In this document: one piece after another, positions 26,957 to 36,950 of the stretch
Layout: every line of letters begins with the position of its first letter
Position numbering within the stretch: position 1 is the first letter of the stretch
NCBI GenBank assembly: GCA_028691515.1
Contig: JAQUZE010000006.1
Location: forward strand, 1-52,656
From: Bacilli bacterium
Lineage (GTDB): Bacteria > Bacillota_I > Bacilli_A > ML615J-28 > CAG-698
Direction of reading: 5' to 3'
Length of the DNA: 52,656 nt
Program-made: the position numbers and the translations under genes
The notes under the pieces: model-generated
Told to the model about the DNA's origin: nothing
Databases searched by the model: none
The model's input: the letters and a program-made list of their open reading frames with translations, nothing else

Positions 26957-27787
26957 ATGAAACTTAAATGGATAGTTGAAGACAACAATTATATGGTAAA
27001 AGATTTTCTTTTAGAAAAAGGAATATCTAGAAATTTAGGTAGATTAATTAAATTATATGGACAAATCTATGTTAATGGTATTGAAGTTTATAATTATTAT
27101 AAATTATCTAAAGATGATGAGATAGTGGTTGTTTATGAAGAGAAGGGTTCAATTTATCCGTCAATTAATATAAAAATAGATGTTGTTTATGAAGATGATT
27201 ATTTGCTTATTGTAAATAAACCATTTAATTTATCATCAATGCCAACAAATAAATATTTTGATAATAATTTATTAAGTTATGTTAAATATTATTTTAATGA
27301 AAAAAACGAAGATATAAACCCTCATTTAGTTAATAGACTTGATATGGCTACATCAGGTTTAGTTATTATTACTAAACAAGGATATTTGCATTATGAAATG
27401 CAAAAAAATGAATTAAGAAGATTTTATCTTGCAAAGCTAGAGTGTCTTCCTAGTAAAGAAAGTGGCATTATTAATTTACCAATTGGAAGAGATGAAACTA
27501 GCAAGATAAAAAGAAAAATTGACATTAATGGAAAATATGCGATTACTAAGTATAATATTATTAATAAAGTAGAAAAAATTGTTAATATTGAAATTGAGAC
27601 TGGAAGAACGCATCAGATTAGAGTACATTTTTCAAATATAGGATGTAGTGTTATCGGTGATAATTTATATGGAAATTTTAATGATAATGATTTATTATAT
27701 CTTTCATGTTATAAATTATTATTTATTCATCCAGTAACAAAAGAAAGATTAGAGATTATTAAATATCCTAATTGGTATAAAGATTAA
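26957..27787 (+). CDS. RluA-family pseudouridine synthase
   Basis: 276 residues. An N-terminal S4-like RNA-binding region (RNLGRLIKLYGQIYVNG) is followed by the catalytic domain with HLVNRLD129MATSG (D129 is the nucleophilic Asp), RFYLAKLE, and the closing ETGRTHQIRVHFSNIG, GDNLYG. It isomerises uridines in 23S rRNA or tRNA; RluD-like large-subunit specificity is the best guess. The gene sits 39 bases after the EF-G paralogue, probably on the same transcript. The upstream ribosome site is weak. Confidence 0.88.
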   Translation: MKLKWIVEDNNYMVKDFLLEKGISRNLGRLIKLYGQIYVNGIEVYNYYKLSKDDEIVVVYEEKGSIYPSINIKIDVVYEDDYLLIVNKPFNLSSMPTNKYFDNNLLSYVKYYFNEKNEDINPHLVNRLDMATSGLVIITKQGYLHYEMQKNELRRFYLAKLECLPSKESGIINLPIGRDETSKIKRKIDINGKYAITKYNIINKVEKIVNIEIETGRTHQIRVHFSNIGCSVIGDNLYGNFNDNDLLYLSCYKLLFIHPVTKERLEIIKYPNWYKD

Positions 27788-27824
27788 ATTTATTTAATTA
27801 AAAAAAACAAATATTAGATAAAGA

Positions 27825-27853
27825 TTGAAAAAAAGGTAGGGTTTTGATATAAT
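27825..27853 (+). promoter_or_regulatory. Strong promoter of the Ig-like lipoprotein gene
   Basis: TTGAAA (27825-27830), 17 bp, TATAAT (27848-27853), with an extended TGA before the -10. One of the best promoter matches in the window, so the lipoprotein is likely abundant. Confidence 0.75.
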
Positions 27854-27889
27854 ACCTTTGTAATTAAGAAAAATATTGAGGTGGGTTAA

Positions 27890-29338
27890 ATGAAAAAAAT
27901 TATTACGTTATTCGTTTTATTATTTGCTGTAGTTGCTTTAGTAGCTTGTGGAAAAATTGAAGTATCTGAAGTTAATATCAAAAATACTGAAACTACAATT
28001 GAAATTGGTGAAAATTTAACTCTTGAAGTTGAAGTTTTACCAGAAGATGCTACTGATAAAGAAGTTACTTTTTCATCAGACAAACCTGAATTTGCAACTG
28101 TAAGCACAAGTGGGGTTGTATTAGGTGTTGCTGAAGGAGATGTTGTTATTACAGCAACAGCAGGAGAAAAGAGTGATACTATTTCACTAACTGTTGTTCC
28201 TGAAGAAGTAGAAGAAAAAGAAGTTACAAGTGTTGAACTTACATTTACAGCAACTAGTTTAGATATTGATGATACATTACAAGCAACAGTTGTTGTGCTT
28301 CCAAGTGATGCACCACAAACTGTTACATATTCATCTAGTAAATTAGATGTTGCTACAGTAAGTGATACTGGTTTAGTAACTGCATTAAAAGCTGGAGAAG
28401 TTGTAATTACTGCTACAGCTGGAGGGAAAAGTGATTCAGTTACTTTAACAGTAAATGAAGAAGAAGTTATTATTCCAGATGTTACTAGTGTAGAATTATC
28501 ATTCCCAGAGACTAGTGTTGAGAAGGGCGAAACTCTTCAAGCAACTGTAATAGTATTACCGGAATTAGCTGTTCAAACAGTTACATATTTATCAAGTGAT
28601 GAAGCAGTTGCAACAATTACTGAAGATGGATTGTTAACAGCATTAGAAGCTGGTACAGTTACAATTACAGTAACTGCTGAAGGTGGATTAACAGATGAAG
28701 CAGTTATTCAAGTAATTGATAGTTCAGTAATCACTGTTGATAATCTACAATCAAGAATTAATCAACTTGTTGAAGAATATAATTCTTCATTAACAGGATA
28801 TATTAAAATGAACGCATCATTAGGTGATGATGTATTAACTACTGATTTTGCTTATAATTATACAGAAGAAGGTATAAATGAGTTAATGTATAAACAACTT
28901 GGTGCTGTAGAATCTCATATTTTTGTAAAAGATCAAAAAGTATATATGTTAGAAAATTCAATTAAAGGTCAAATAGCATTATCTGCAAGTGAAGCTACTA
29001 TGTTAAAACAACAATATGGTATTACCGCATTTACTTCGCAAATGTTAGATTTTATAACTGATGAATCTTTCTTCCAAAATTTATCTCTTGATGGGGAAGT
29101 TGAAGGAGTTTATACTTTTTCTCTAAACTTAGAAACATATGATGGAACTACATTTGATCTTGCAGGAAAAGATGCAATATCATTAGAATTAACTGCTGTT
29201 GATGGAGAAATTTCAAAAATAGAATTATTAATAGCAAATTCTAATAGTACTGAAGGAAAAACAAGTCTTGAATTCTTGGGTTTAGGAGTTCCAGAAATTC
29301 CATTCCCAGCAGATCTTATTTTATACCCAGCAAATTAG
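27890..29338 (+). CDS. Lipoprotein with three bacterial Ig-like (BIG2) domains
   Basis: 482 residues. The signal peptide ends in the lipobox LVAC (Cys20). Three BIG2 repeats of about 80 residues follow. Repeats 2 and 3 share TSVELxF, a TLQATVxVLP segment, QTVTYxSS and a GLxTALxAG turn; repeat 1 is more distant (EVTFSSDKPEFATVS). From about residue 285 a beta-rich domain of unknown type runs to the C-terminus. Such proteins stick to surfaces or present a binding domain; the ligand is unknown. Monocistronic, between a strong promoter and a strong terminator. Confidence 0.85.
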   Translation: MKKIITLFVLLFAVVALVACGKIEVSEVNIKNTETTIEIGENLTLEVEVLPEDATDKEVTFSSDKPEFATVSTSGVVLGVAEGDVVITATAGEKSDTISLTVVPEEVEEKEVTSVELTFTATSLDIDDTLQATVVVLPSDAPQTVTYSSSKLDVATVSDTGLVTALKAGEVVITATAGGKSDSVTLTVNEEEVIIPDVTSVELSFPETSVEKGETLQATVIVLPELAVQTVTYLSSDEAVATITEDGLLTALEAGTVTITVTAEGGLTDEAVIQVIDSSVITVDNLQSRINQLVEEYNSSLTGYIKMNASLGDDVLTTDFAYNYTEEGINELMYKQLGAVESHIFVKDQKVYMLENSIKGQIALSASEATMLKQQYGITAFTSQMLDFITDESFFQNLSLDGEVEGVYTFSLNLETYDGTTFDLAGKDAISLELTAVDGEISKIELLIANSNSTEGKTSLEFLGLGVPEIPFPADLILYPAN

Positions 29339-29342
29339 TTAT

Positions 29343-29378
29343 AAAGGCTATTTAAATAAATTTAAATAGCCTTTTTTT
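29343..29378 (+). terminator. Strong terminator after the Ig-like lipoprotein gene
   Basis: 14-bp perfect stem, arms 29343-29356 and 29361-29374, loop TAAA, seven T's (29372-29378). Confidence 0.9.
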
Positions 29379-29395
29379 ATTTAGGAGAAATTAGT

Positions 29396-30259
29396 ATGAA
29401 AAAAATATTATTATTATTAGTAATATTATTTACAAATATAATTGTTATAAATGCAGCTTCTTTAAAAAAAGATGATCAACAAATAAAAATAGAAGTAATT
29501 AATGCTTTTAATAGTGAATATATTTTAGATATATTATTTGTTGAAGAAGATAATGTAAATAATAATACAATTCCTAGTTTATCTGCTAATTATATAGAAA
29601 AGATAAATATTATTCGGCAATATGATTTTGATGATGAGTTTAAAAATTCTTTAATTAGAGGAAGTGTTGAAACATTAGAGGGTAATTTAAAAGGAATACA
29701 ATTGCAAGGATCAAAAAAAGTTCACAATTTTGTTTATAATACTTATCAAGAAGATAGTTTTGGTAGTATTAGTGAAAAAAGAATTAATTATATAAAGATT
29801 ATAGTTGTTGATGATGATAACAATGTACAAATTAGTGAAATATTAGAATTAAAACAATATAATAGTTATGTGAAATATAATTATGAAAATCACTTAGCTA
29901 TAGTAATTAATCCTAGTTTAAATATTATTTATTTTACTTTATTTAGTGTGCTTATTTCTCTTTTAATTAGTTTATTTATATTTACAAAATTAAAATTTAA
30001 CATTAAAGAGCTTCTGATTAAGTTTGGATTAATTACTGGTTTAGCATCAACAACACTAACAATGCTAGTTGCAAATGCTTTATATTACGATAATGGTTTG
30101 TTTGCTTTATATACATTAATAATTTTAGGAATTATAAATATATTATTTCAAAGTATTATTTTGTATTCAATTAATAAACATAAAAAAGCTTTTCTTTTTG
30201 GGTTTTTATCAGCTTTTATAAATATGATTATTGTTTTTTTAGTGATTTTGCTAATTTAG
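29396..30259 (+). CDS. Exported/membrane protein of unknown function
   Basis: 287 residues. An N-terminal signal peptide or anchor (residues 1-21, ends INAAS) is followed by about 150 residues outside the membrane with no known motif (WIGG-like or enzymatic signatures are absent). Four hydrophobic helices lie near residues 177-200, 212-230, 235-260 and 265-287. It lies 17 bases after a terminator with a TAGGAG ribosome site and is probably expressed by read-through. I do not recognise a family. Confidence 0.6.
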   Translation: MKKILLLLVILFTNIIVINAASLKKDDQQIKIEVINAFNSEYILDILFVEEDNVNNNTIPSLSANYIEKINIIRQYDFDDEFKNSLIRGSVETLEGNLKGIQLQGSKKVHNFVYNTYQEDSFGSISEKRINYIKIIVVDDDNNVQISEILELKQYNSYVKYNYENHLAIVINPSLNIIYFTLFSVLISLLISLFIFTKLKFNIKELLIKFGLITGLASTTLTMLVANALYYDNGLFALYTLIILGIINILFQSIILYSINKHKKAFLFGFLSAFINMIIVFLVILLI

Positions 30260-30284
30260 ATTAATTTATGTGTTTCTTTTTCAG

Positions 30285-30313
30285 TTGATTAAAATATACA
30301 TTTTTGGTATAAT
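30285..30313 (+). promoter_or_regulatory. Promoter of the DUF1189-like gene and leuS
   Basis: TTGATT (30285-30290), 17 bp, TATAAT (30308-30313). Confidence 0.65.
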
Positions 30314-30335
30314 ATTTTAATAAGGAAGTTGATAT

Positions 30336-31133
30336 ATGTTTAAAAGATTAAGAGACGCATTATTTTCTCCTAGCAATCTTGCTGAATATAGAAAAGACAG
30401 ATGGTGGATTACAGCATTATTTTTTATTATGCTTGTTGTGGTTGCTTCACTTCCAAGCATACTATATTATTTGACCCCTCAAAAATTAACAGAAGATGAT
30501 ACTTTAATGATTAGACAAGATTTTGAAGGATTAAATATTCCTTATAAAATAGTTGACGGAAATCTAATTCAAGCATCATCTAGTTCACTAGATGCTGTTA
30601 ATGTTTTAGTTGCTGAATCATATATGATTGTTATAACTACTAATGATAATTATGAATTATCAACAGATTATCCTGTTTTTATGATTGGAAAAACTAAGGT
30701 TACTAAAATTACTAAAAACAACACACAAGTTATATTAGAATATAGAGAATATCCTGAACTAAATAATTTAAATTTTACTAAGCTTACAACCGATAATTAT
30801 ATGGAGTGGGATGCTGTTTATTCGGTTATTAATCAAGAGTTAGAATCTAATTCTCGTTTTGTTGCTTTTGTTGGGATATTAGAACAATTTCTTGTAACAG
30901 TTGTAACATATTTGGTTTTATCTCTTTTATTAGTTTTGGTAAATAGAATGAATTTTTCAAATATTGATTTTAAGTCTGGATGGAAGTTATTAATATACTG
31001 TTTTGCTCCTTATGCCTTTGGAGAATTATTTGCAGGACTTTATGGTATTGGTATATTAAGCTTTGTTGGTATACTATTAACTGTGTTTTTTTCAACAAGA
31101 GTTTTAAGAAAAATATATCTTGAGAAGAGGTAA
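30336..31133 (+). CDS. DUF1189-like membrane protein
   Basis: 265 residues. It starts [20 protein letters not shown], which resembles the opening of DUF1189 proteins, then a first helix (about 24-45), an extracytoplasmic domain (about 50-175) and three C-terminal helices (about 180-205, 215-235, 237-258). The function of this family is not firmly known (some members are annotated as maltodextrin-utilisation proteins). The gene ends five bases before leuS, so they share a transcript. Confidence 0.6.
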   Translation: MFKRLRDALFSPSNLAEYRKDRWWITALFFIMLVVVASLPSILYYLTPQKLTEDDTLMIRQDFEGLNIPYKIVDGNLIQASSSSLDAVNVLVAESYMIVITTNDNYELSTDYPVFMIGKTKVTKITKNNTQVILEYREYPELNNLNFTKLTTDNYMEWDAVYSVINQELESNSRFVAFVGILEQFLVTVVTYLVLSLLLVLVNRMNFSNIDFKSGWKLLIYCFAPYAFGELFAGLYGIGILSFVGILLTVFFSTRVLRKIYLEKR

Positions 31134-31138
31134 ATAAA

Positions 31139-33556
31139 ATGTATTATGATCATATATATATAGAAAATAAATGGCAAAAATATTGGGAAGATAATCATAC
31201 TTTCGCTACAGGAAAAGATAGAAAAAAGCCTAAATTTTATTGTTTGGATATGTTTCCATATCCAAGCGGAGCGGGGCTTCATGTAGGACATCCTGAAGGA
31301 TATACTGCAACAGATATTATTTCTCGATTTAAAAGAATGCAAGGATATAATGTTCTTCATCCAATGGGATTTGATTCATTTGGATTACCTGCTGAGCAGT
31401 ATGCTTTTTCAACTGGTAAGTCACCTGTTGATTTTACTTATAAAAATATTGCTGTTTTTAAAAAACAATTATCAATTTTGGGCTTTTCTTATGATTGGAG
31501 CAAACAAGTAATTACAAGTGATCCCAATTATTATAAATGGACACAGTGGATATTTACGCAGCTTTATAATAAAGGATTAGCAGAGATTAAAGATATTGAA
31601 GTGAATTGGTGTGAAGAATTAGGTACAGTACTTGCAAATGAAGAAGTATTAAATGATAATGGTAAAATGGTTAGTGAAAGAGGCAATTATCCAGTAATTA
31701 AAAAGCCAATGAAACAATGGATTCTAAAAATTACTGAATATGCTGAGAGATTATTAGAAGATTTGGATAATCTAGATTGGCCTGATTCAATTAAAGATAT
31801 GCAAAAAAATTGGATTGGAAAGAGCATTGGAGCAGAAGTAACTTTTAAAATTGCAGATTCAAATGAATCTTTTGTAGTTTTTACTACAAGATCTGATACA
31901 TTATATGGAGCTACATATTGTGTGTTATCTCCTGAGCATAAATTAATTAAAAAGTTGGTTAGTGAAGAATATAAAAAAGATGTAGAAGAATATATTAATT
32001 TCGCAAAGTCTAAATCAGATTTAGACAGAACTGATTTAAATAAAGATAAAACTGGAGTCTTTACAGGGCTTTATGCGATTAATCCTGTTAATAATAAAAG
32101 AATTCCAATTTGGATTGCTGATTATGTTTTGCCAAGTTATGGAACTGGAGCTATAATGGCTGTTCCGGCACATGATGATAGAGATTATGAGTTTGCTAAA
32201 AAGTTTAATTTAGAAATTGTTCCTGTTCTTGATGGTGATATTTCTGAGGAAGCTTTTACTGGTGATGCTCTTCATATCAATTCAGGTTTTATTGATGGTT
32301 TGAATAAAGAAGATGCTATTAATAAAATGAATGATTTTTTAGAAAAAAATAAAATAGGCAAAAGAGAAACAAATTATAAATTGAGAGATTGGATTTTTTC
32401 TCGTCAACGATATTGGGGAGAGCCATTTCCTGTTGTTTTTTGGGAAGATGGAACTATGAGTGTTTTAGAGGAGGATGAACTTCCGCTAGAACTTCCACTA
32501 ATGGAAAATATGACTTTATCAAAAACGGGAGAAGGTCCTTTAGTAAATGCTAAAGATTGGCTTACAGTTATTAGAAAAGATGGAGTTAAAGGAAGAAGAG
32601 AAACTAATACTATGCCACAATGGGCAGGATCTTGTTGGTATTATATAGCTTATATAATTAAAGAGAATGAAAAATATCTTCCTCTATCAAGTAAGGTTAC
32701 TCAAGAACTTATTAATTATTGGTTACCTGTGGATTTATATATAGGTGGAACAGAACATGCTGTTCTTCATTTATTATATGCAAGATTTTGGCATAAAGTA
32801 TTATATGATCTTGATATTGTTTCTAGTAAAGAACCTTTTCAAAAATTATTTAATCAAGGAATGATTCTTGGTGAAGACAATGAAAAGATGAGCAAATCAA
32901 GAGGTAATGTTATTAATCCTGATGATATAGTAAAAGAATATGGTGCAGATGCATTCAGATTATATGAAATGTTTATGGGACCACTTGAGGCGGTTAAGCC
33001 TTGGTCTACAAAAAATATTGATGGTCCAAAAAGATTTTTAGAAAGAGTATATAGATTATATCAAGAGTTAGTTACTATTGTTCCTGAAAATAAAAATCTT
33101 GAAAGAATTTATCATCAAACAGTTGCAAAAGTAACTAATGATTTTGAGAATCTAAGATTTAATACAGCTATTAGTCAAATGATGATATTTATTAATGAAT
33201 GTTATAAAGATCAAAATATTCCAAGAGAATATTTAGAAGGATTCTTAAAATTATTAAATCCTATTTGTCCACATATAACTGAAGAATTATATACAACAGT
33301 TTTGGGTTGTAAAGAATCTATTGCTTATGCTAAATGGCCAACATATGATGAAGAAAAAACAAAAAATGATGAAATAACAATTGTATTTCAAGTAAATGGG
33401 AAAATTCGTGATAAAGTTAATGTTGTTTCTGATATTTCTAAAGATGAAATTGAAAAAATAGCTTTAGAAAATGAAAAAGTAAATAATTTTATTGGTGGCA
33501 AGCCAATAATAAAAATTATTTATGTGCCAGGTAAATTAGTTAATATTGTTATATAA
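31139..33556 (+). CDS. leuS: Leucyl-tRNA synthetase
   Basis: 805 residues, bacterial-type length. Class I signatures are HVGH (48-51) and K583-MSKS. The CP1 editing domain is present ([30 protein letters not shown]), as are [26 protein letters not shown], and the C-terminal anticodon-binding and tail domains ([11 protein letters not shown]). It charges tRNA-Leu in the cytosol. No T-box leader is visible upstream; it appears to be driven from the promoter before the DUF1189-like gene. Confidence 0.97.
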   Translation: MYYDHIYIENKWQKYWEDNHTFATGKDRKKPKFYCLDMFPYPSGAGLHVGHPEGYTATDIISRFKRMQGYNVLHPMGFDSFGLPAEQYAFSTGKSPVDFTYKNIAVFKKQLSILGFSYDWSKQVITSDPNYYKWTQWIFTQLYNKGLAEIKDIEVNWCEELGTVLANEEVLNDNGKMVSERGNYPVIKKPMKQWILKITEYAERLLEDLDNLDWPDSIKDMQKNWIGKSIGAEVTFKIADSNESFVVFTTRSDTLYGATYCVLSPEHKLIKKLVSEEYKKDVEEYINFAKSKSDLDRTDLNKDKTGVFTGLYAINPVNNKRIPIWIADYVLPSYGTGAIMAVPAHDDRDYEFAKKFNLEIVPVLDGDISEEAFTGDALHINSGFIDGLNKEDAINKMNDFLEKNKIGKRETNYKLRDWIFSRQRYWGEPFPVVFWEDGTMSVLEEDELPLELPLMENMTLSKTGEGPLVNAKDWLTVIRKDGVKGRRETNTMPQWAGSCWYYIAYIIKENEKYLPLSSKVTQELINYWLPVDLYIGGTEHAVLHLLYARFWHKVLYDLDIVSSKEPFQKLFNQGMILGEDNEKMSKSRGNVINPDDIVKEYGADAFRLYEMFMGPLEAVKPWSTKNIDGPKRFLERVYRLYQELVTIVPENKNLERIYHQTVAKVTNDFENLRFNTAISQMMIFINECYKDQNIPREYLEGFLKLLNPICPHITEELYTTVLGCKESIAYAKWPTYDEEKTKNDEITIVFQVNGKIRDKVNVVSDISKDEIEKIALENEKVNNFIGGKPIIKIIYVPGKLVNIVI

Positions 33557-33582
33557 AAGGGGATAAATCCCTTTTTATATAT
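33551..33582 (+). terminator. Terminator after leuS
   Basis: A-rich/GGG left arm and CCC/T-rich right arm flank an ATAAAT-type loop (33551-33580), followed by A/T-rich sequence. The stem includes a short GGG/CCC core. Confidence 0.65.
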
Positions 33583-33610
33583 TAGTATTTTAATAAATGG
33601 GGTGATTAAT

Positions 33611-34351
33611 TTGTTTCCAGAAATTAGTGATAATTTTCCAATAGATAACTATACAATTATGCTAATGCTTGGTGTGATTGCATTTATATATTATGCAATT
33701 TATATGTTAGAAAAGAAAAACGGATATGAAAGAAGTAGAGTCAATAAACTATTGATATTTATTTCAATCGCTTTAATTATTATGTATTTAGGTTCCCTAC
33801 TGTTTGATAGCTTTTTTCATTTTCTTGAAGATGGGCATTTTCATTTAGATAGTATTACTTTTTTAGGGGGGATTATACCTGGTTTAGCGTTTTTCTTTAT
33901 TTCTATGTATTATTTTAATAAAAATGAACGAGGAAATATTTTAAACATTGTTAATATAATTATTCCGGGTGTAGTTTTAGCACATGCAATTGGAAGAATA
34001 GGTTGTTTTTTAGCTGGATGTTGCTATGGAGTAGAAACTACTTCATTTTTGGGAGTTACTTTTCCAGGGATGGATCATAAAGTATTACCAACACAATTAT
34101 TTGAATCGTTATTCTTATTTATGTTATTTTTTGTTTTGCATTTTTTAAGAAAAATAAAAAATTATAAATTTATTGTTTACCTATTTAGTTATGGTATATT
34201 TCGTTTCCTATTAGAATTTTTAAGAGGAGATGATAGAGGAAGATTGTTTAGTTGGTTGACACCATCACAAGGATTAAGTATAGTGCTTTGGCTTTGGGGA
34301 GCTGGATTAATAATTTACTTATATAAAAAGAAAAAACTTAAAGCATCATAA
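33611..34351 (+). CDS. Prolipoprotein diacylglyceryl transferase family protein (divergent Lgt)
   Basis: 246 residues from TTG 33611, which has GGGGTGAT (33599-33606) at correct distance. A GTG at 33602 is inside that ribosome site and is rejected. The protein is polytopic (about seven helices) with FLGGIIPG, then H125-AIG-R129-I-G-C132-F-L-A-G-C137-C138-YG and LLEFLRGDDRG, the Lgt-family signature. Lgt adds diacylglycerol to the lipobox Cys of prolipoproteins, several of which are encoded nearby. Odd: the positions of E. coli Lgt N146 and E151 are Cys here. It is either a Cys-rich Lgt variant or a paralogue with another transfer role. Confidence 0.75.
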   Translation: MFPEISDNFPIDNYTIMLMLGVIAFIYYAIYMLEKKNGYERSRVNKLLIFISIALIIMYLGSLLFDSFFHFLEDGHFHLDSITFLGGIIPGLAFFFISMYYFNKNERGNILNIVNIIIPGVVLAHAIGRIGCFLAGCCYGVETTSFLGVTFPGMDHKVLPTQLFESLFLFMLFFVLHFLRKIKNYKFIVYLFSYGIFRFLLEFLRGDDRGRLFSWLTPSQGLSIVLWLWGAGLIIYLYKKKKLKAS

Positions 34352-34370
34352 TTTAATGATGCTTTTTTCT
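34340..34370 (+). terminator. Terminator after the Lgt-family gene
   Basis: 10-bp stem, arms 34340-34349 and 34356-34365, 6-nt loop, T-run to 34368. It overlaps the last codons of the gene. Confidence 0.8.
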
Positions 34371-34372
34371 TC

Positions 34373-34401
34373 TTTAAAAAAGACAAGAAATAGTGTATAA
34401 T
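34373..34401 (+). promoter_or_regulatory. Promoter of the BspA-like lipoprotein gene
   Basis: Weak TTTAAA (34373-34378), 17 bp, consensus TATAAT (34396-34401); ribosome site GAGGTGA follows at 34414-34420. Confidence 0.5.
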
Positions 34402-34424
34402 ATATCTATTGTTGAGGTGATTAC

Positions 34425-36941
34425 ATGAAAAAAATTTATTCGTTAATAGTTATTTTAATATTAATGTTAGCAATTACTGGTTGTAATGATATTGAATTAA
34501 CACCTGTTTTATCTTTTGATGATGATAAGGTTACTATTAATGTTGAGGAAGAATATTCTCTAAAATATAGTTATGAAAACATTGAAGAACCTGTTTTCGA
34601 ATTTTCACTATCAATTGATGATATTGTATCAATTGATAGTTTAGGAAAAATTAAGGGATTAAGTGAAGGGGAAGTAGTTATCACTATTTTAGAAACTACG
34701 ACTAATTTAACTGATACTATTTATATTGAAGTTTTGGAAATACTTGTTCCAACTGTTTCATTTTTAGAAGAAGACATAGAAATAGAACTAAATGAAGAAA
34801 TACTTTTAGCTTATAATTATGAAAATGTTGATTTGTCAGAAATAAAGTTTTATTCAGCAAATGCGGATATTGTTTCCATAGATAGTTTAGGAAATATCAA
34901 AGGACTTAAAAGTGGTAATGTAATTATTACTATACTTATTGAAAATACTGATATAAATGATGCAATAGAGGTTACAGTTTTAGAGCCTTTATTATCTGGT
35001 CCTATATACAATATTAATACTAATGAGGAATTAGAATATGCACTAACTCATTATAAAGATGGTGATAGTTTTATTATTAATGGGGTTGTTGAAGCAGATG
35101 ATCTTATCTTAAATAATGTTGATTTAGTTATTAATAATATTTTAACAGTTAATAAATTTATGTCTTTGCAAAATGTTCGAATTTTAGATTCTCTTGGAAC
35201 TCTTTCTTATTTAAATGATATTGAAGTTAAAGGAAGTTTAGAAGTTAAATCTATTAATTTAATTAATAATAATATTAAGTTATCGACTAACTCTAATCTT
35301 GTTATTAGAGAAGAAGGTGTTTTAGGTTCTGTTATTTTAGATGAGGGAACTAACAATATTACTATTAATAATTATGGTTCGCTTTTTAATATTGATTTAT
35401 CTAAATCTGCTGCTTTAGATAGTAAAAAAATTATTATTAATAATTATGGTATTTTAAGAGATTTATATAATGCAATAATAATTAATGAAACAATATCTCC
35501 GGAAAATACTTTGATTAAATCTTTGGGTTCATATTTTTGGATTGAAGATTCAATCGAGTATACAAATTGGGATATTTTAGAAGTGGGTCCTAGGTATGTA
35601 TTTAAAAATAAAGATAATGAATCTTTAGAAATATTTTTAAATAATAAATCTGGAGATTTAGCAAAAGTAGTAAATGATTATGTTAGTTTATATGATGTTG
35701 TAAGTTTAGAGACAAATATTTTAATTAAAACTGAATATCGAAGTTTAACCGTTAATGATTTTGAATTTTTAAGTACTATTAATGGATTAAAATCCCTAAA
35801 TATATATAATACTACAGTAAGTAAAAACATGATTCCAGATGGAGCTTTTAAGGATGTTACTAGTCTTACTTATATTGATTTACCAAAAGGTTTAGTAAGT
35901 ATTGCCTCACAGGCTTTTGCAGGTACAAATATTACTGATGTTTTTCTACCTGAAAGTTTAACTACTGTTGCTAATGATGCGTTTGGAGATTATAGTATTG
36001 GAGATTATAAATTAGAAGAGGTACATTTAGATAGTATAAATCCTAAAGGTGAGACTTTTATTAGAGGATTTAGTCCAAAAACATTGTTTTTTGTTCCTGA
36101 AGTTGCTGTTAGTGATTATGTAAATGAATGGTTAGGATTTAGTGCTGTTGTTGAATATGGATTTTATTATTATGGAACGTATGTATTTCCTGAGGCGTTT
36201 TTTTATGAAGATTATTATTTGAGAAATTATGAAGAAGGGCTTGAAATTGTTTTATATAATAAAGATATTAAAGAAAATTTAATTCCTTCTGAATTTACTA
36301 TAGATGATGTTGTAAAACCTGTGGTTTCTATTGGAAACAATGCTTTTAGATTTGTAAAAAATGAAAGTGATTTAGCAATTGATATAACTATTCCAGATTC
36401 TATTATTAGAATTGGAGATAGAGCATTTTTTGAATTCAAAACAATTAAATCTCTTGATTTAAACAATGTAAAGCATATTGGAATTGGCGCATTTAATTTA
36501 ATTAGTTATGAATTTACTACAATAACATCCCCTAATTTAGAGTACATTAGTGATGATGCTTTTAATGGATTAACTAAGGTAACAAGCCTTGATTTAGAAA
36601 ATGTTATTTATCTTGGCGAAAGATCGTTACAAAATTGTCAAGGATTAACAGAAGTATATGCACCAAAACTTAAATATCTTGGAACAAGTAGTTTGAGTAG
36701 TTGTACTAAATTACAAAAAATTACTTTAGGACCTGTTGAAAATTGTGGTAGTTGGACAATTAGTGGTTCTAATTCAATTCAAGAAGTAGATTTTACTCAT
36801 AGTGAAGATGAGTATATAGAACCTGCTTTTGGTTCTGGATGGACACAAATAGATAAAAGTTCAGTTACAATTTATTGTAATATTGAAGTTTTAGAATATT
36901 TTGAAATATATTTTCCTCTTGCTAATGTTTTAGTAAAATAA
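34425..36941 (+). CDS. Large lipoprotein with Ig-like repeats and BspA-type leucine-rich repeats
   Basis: 838 residues. Lipobox ITGC with Cys20. Two tandem Ig-like repeats (about 27-107 and 108-187) share IVSIDSLGxIKGL. A middle region (about 195-385) of Asn/Ile/Leu-rich strands looks like a beta-solenoid. The C-terminal half has BspA/LRR_5 repeats (GAFKDVTSLTYIDLP, AFAGTNITDVFLPESL, AFNGLTKVTSLDLE, SLSSCTKLQKITL). BspA-like proteins mediate adhesion to host proteins, other cells or polymers; the ligand here is unknown. The rsmC-like gene starts ten bases after its stop, so the two are probably cotranscribed despite no functional link. Confidence 0.85.
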   Translation: MKKIYSLIVILILMLAITGCNDIELTPVLSFDDDKVTINVEEEYSLKYSYENIEEPVFEFSLSIDDIVSIDSLGKIKGLSEGEVVITILETTTNLTDTIYIEVLEILVPTVSFLEEDIEIELNEEILLAYNYENVDLSEIKFYSANADIVSIDSLGNIKGLKSGNVIITILIENTDINDAIEVTVLEPLLSGPIYNINTNEELEYALTHYKDGDSFIINGVVEADDLILNNVDLVINNILTVNKFMSLQNVRILDSLGTLSYLNDIEVKGSLEVKSINLINNNIKLSTNSNLVIREEGVLGSVILDEGTNNITINNYGSLFNIDLSKSAALDSKKIIINNYGILRDLYNAIIINETISPENTLIKSLGSYFWIEDSIEYTNWDILEVGPRYVFKNKDNESLEIFLNNKSGDLAKVVNDYVSLYDVVSLETNILIKTEYRSLTVNDFEFLSTINGLKSLNIYNTTVSKNMIPDGAFKDVTSLTYIDLPKGLVSIASQAFAGTNITDVFLPESLTTVANDAFGDYSIGDYKLEEVHLDSINPKGETFIRGFSPKTLFFVPEVAVSDYVNEWLGFSAVVEYGFYYYGTYVFPEAFFYEDYYLRNYEEGLEIVLYNKDIKENLIPSEFTIDDVVKPVVSIGNNAFRFVKNESDLAIDITIPDSIIRIGDRAFFEFKTIKSLDLNNVKHIGIGAFNLISYEFTTITSPNLEYISDDAFNGLTKVTSLDLENVIYLGERSLQNCQGLTEVYAPKLKYLGTSSLSSCTKLQKITLGPVENCGSWTISGSNSIQEVDFTHSEDEYIEPAFGSGWTQIDKSSVTIYCNIEVLEYFEIYFPLANVLVK

Positions 36942-36950
36942 GGAGTTTTT

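Noticed and set aside
30285-31139. T-box leader for leuS
   Set aside because: leuS starts five bases after the DUF1189-like gene and no T-box antiterminator is visible upstream of either gene.
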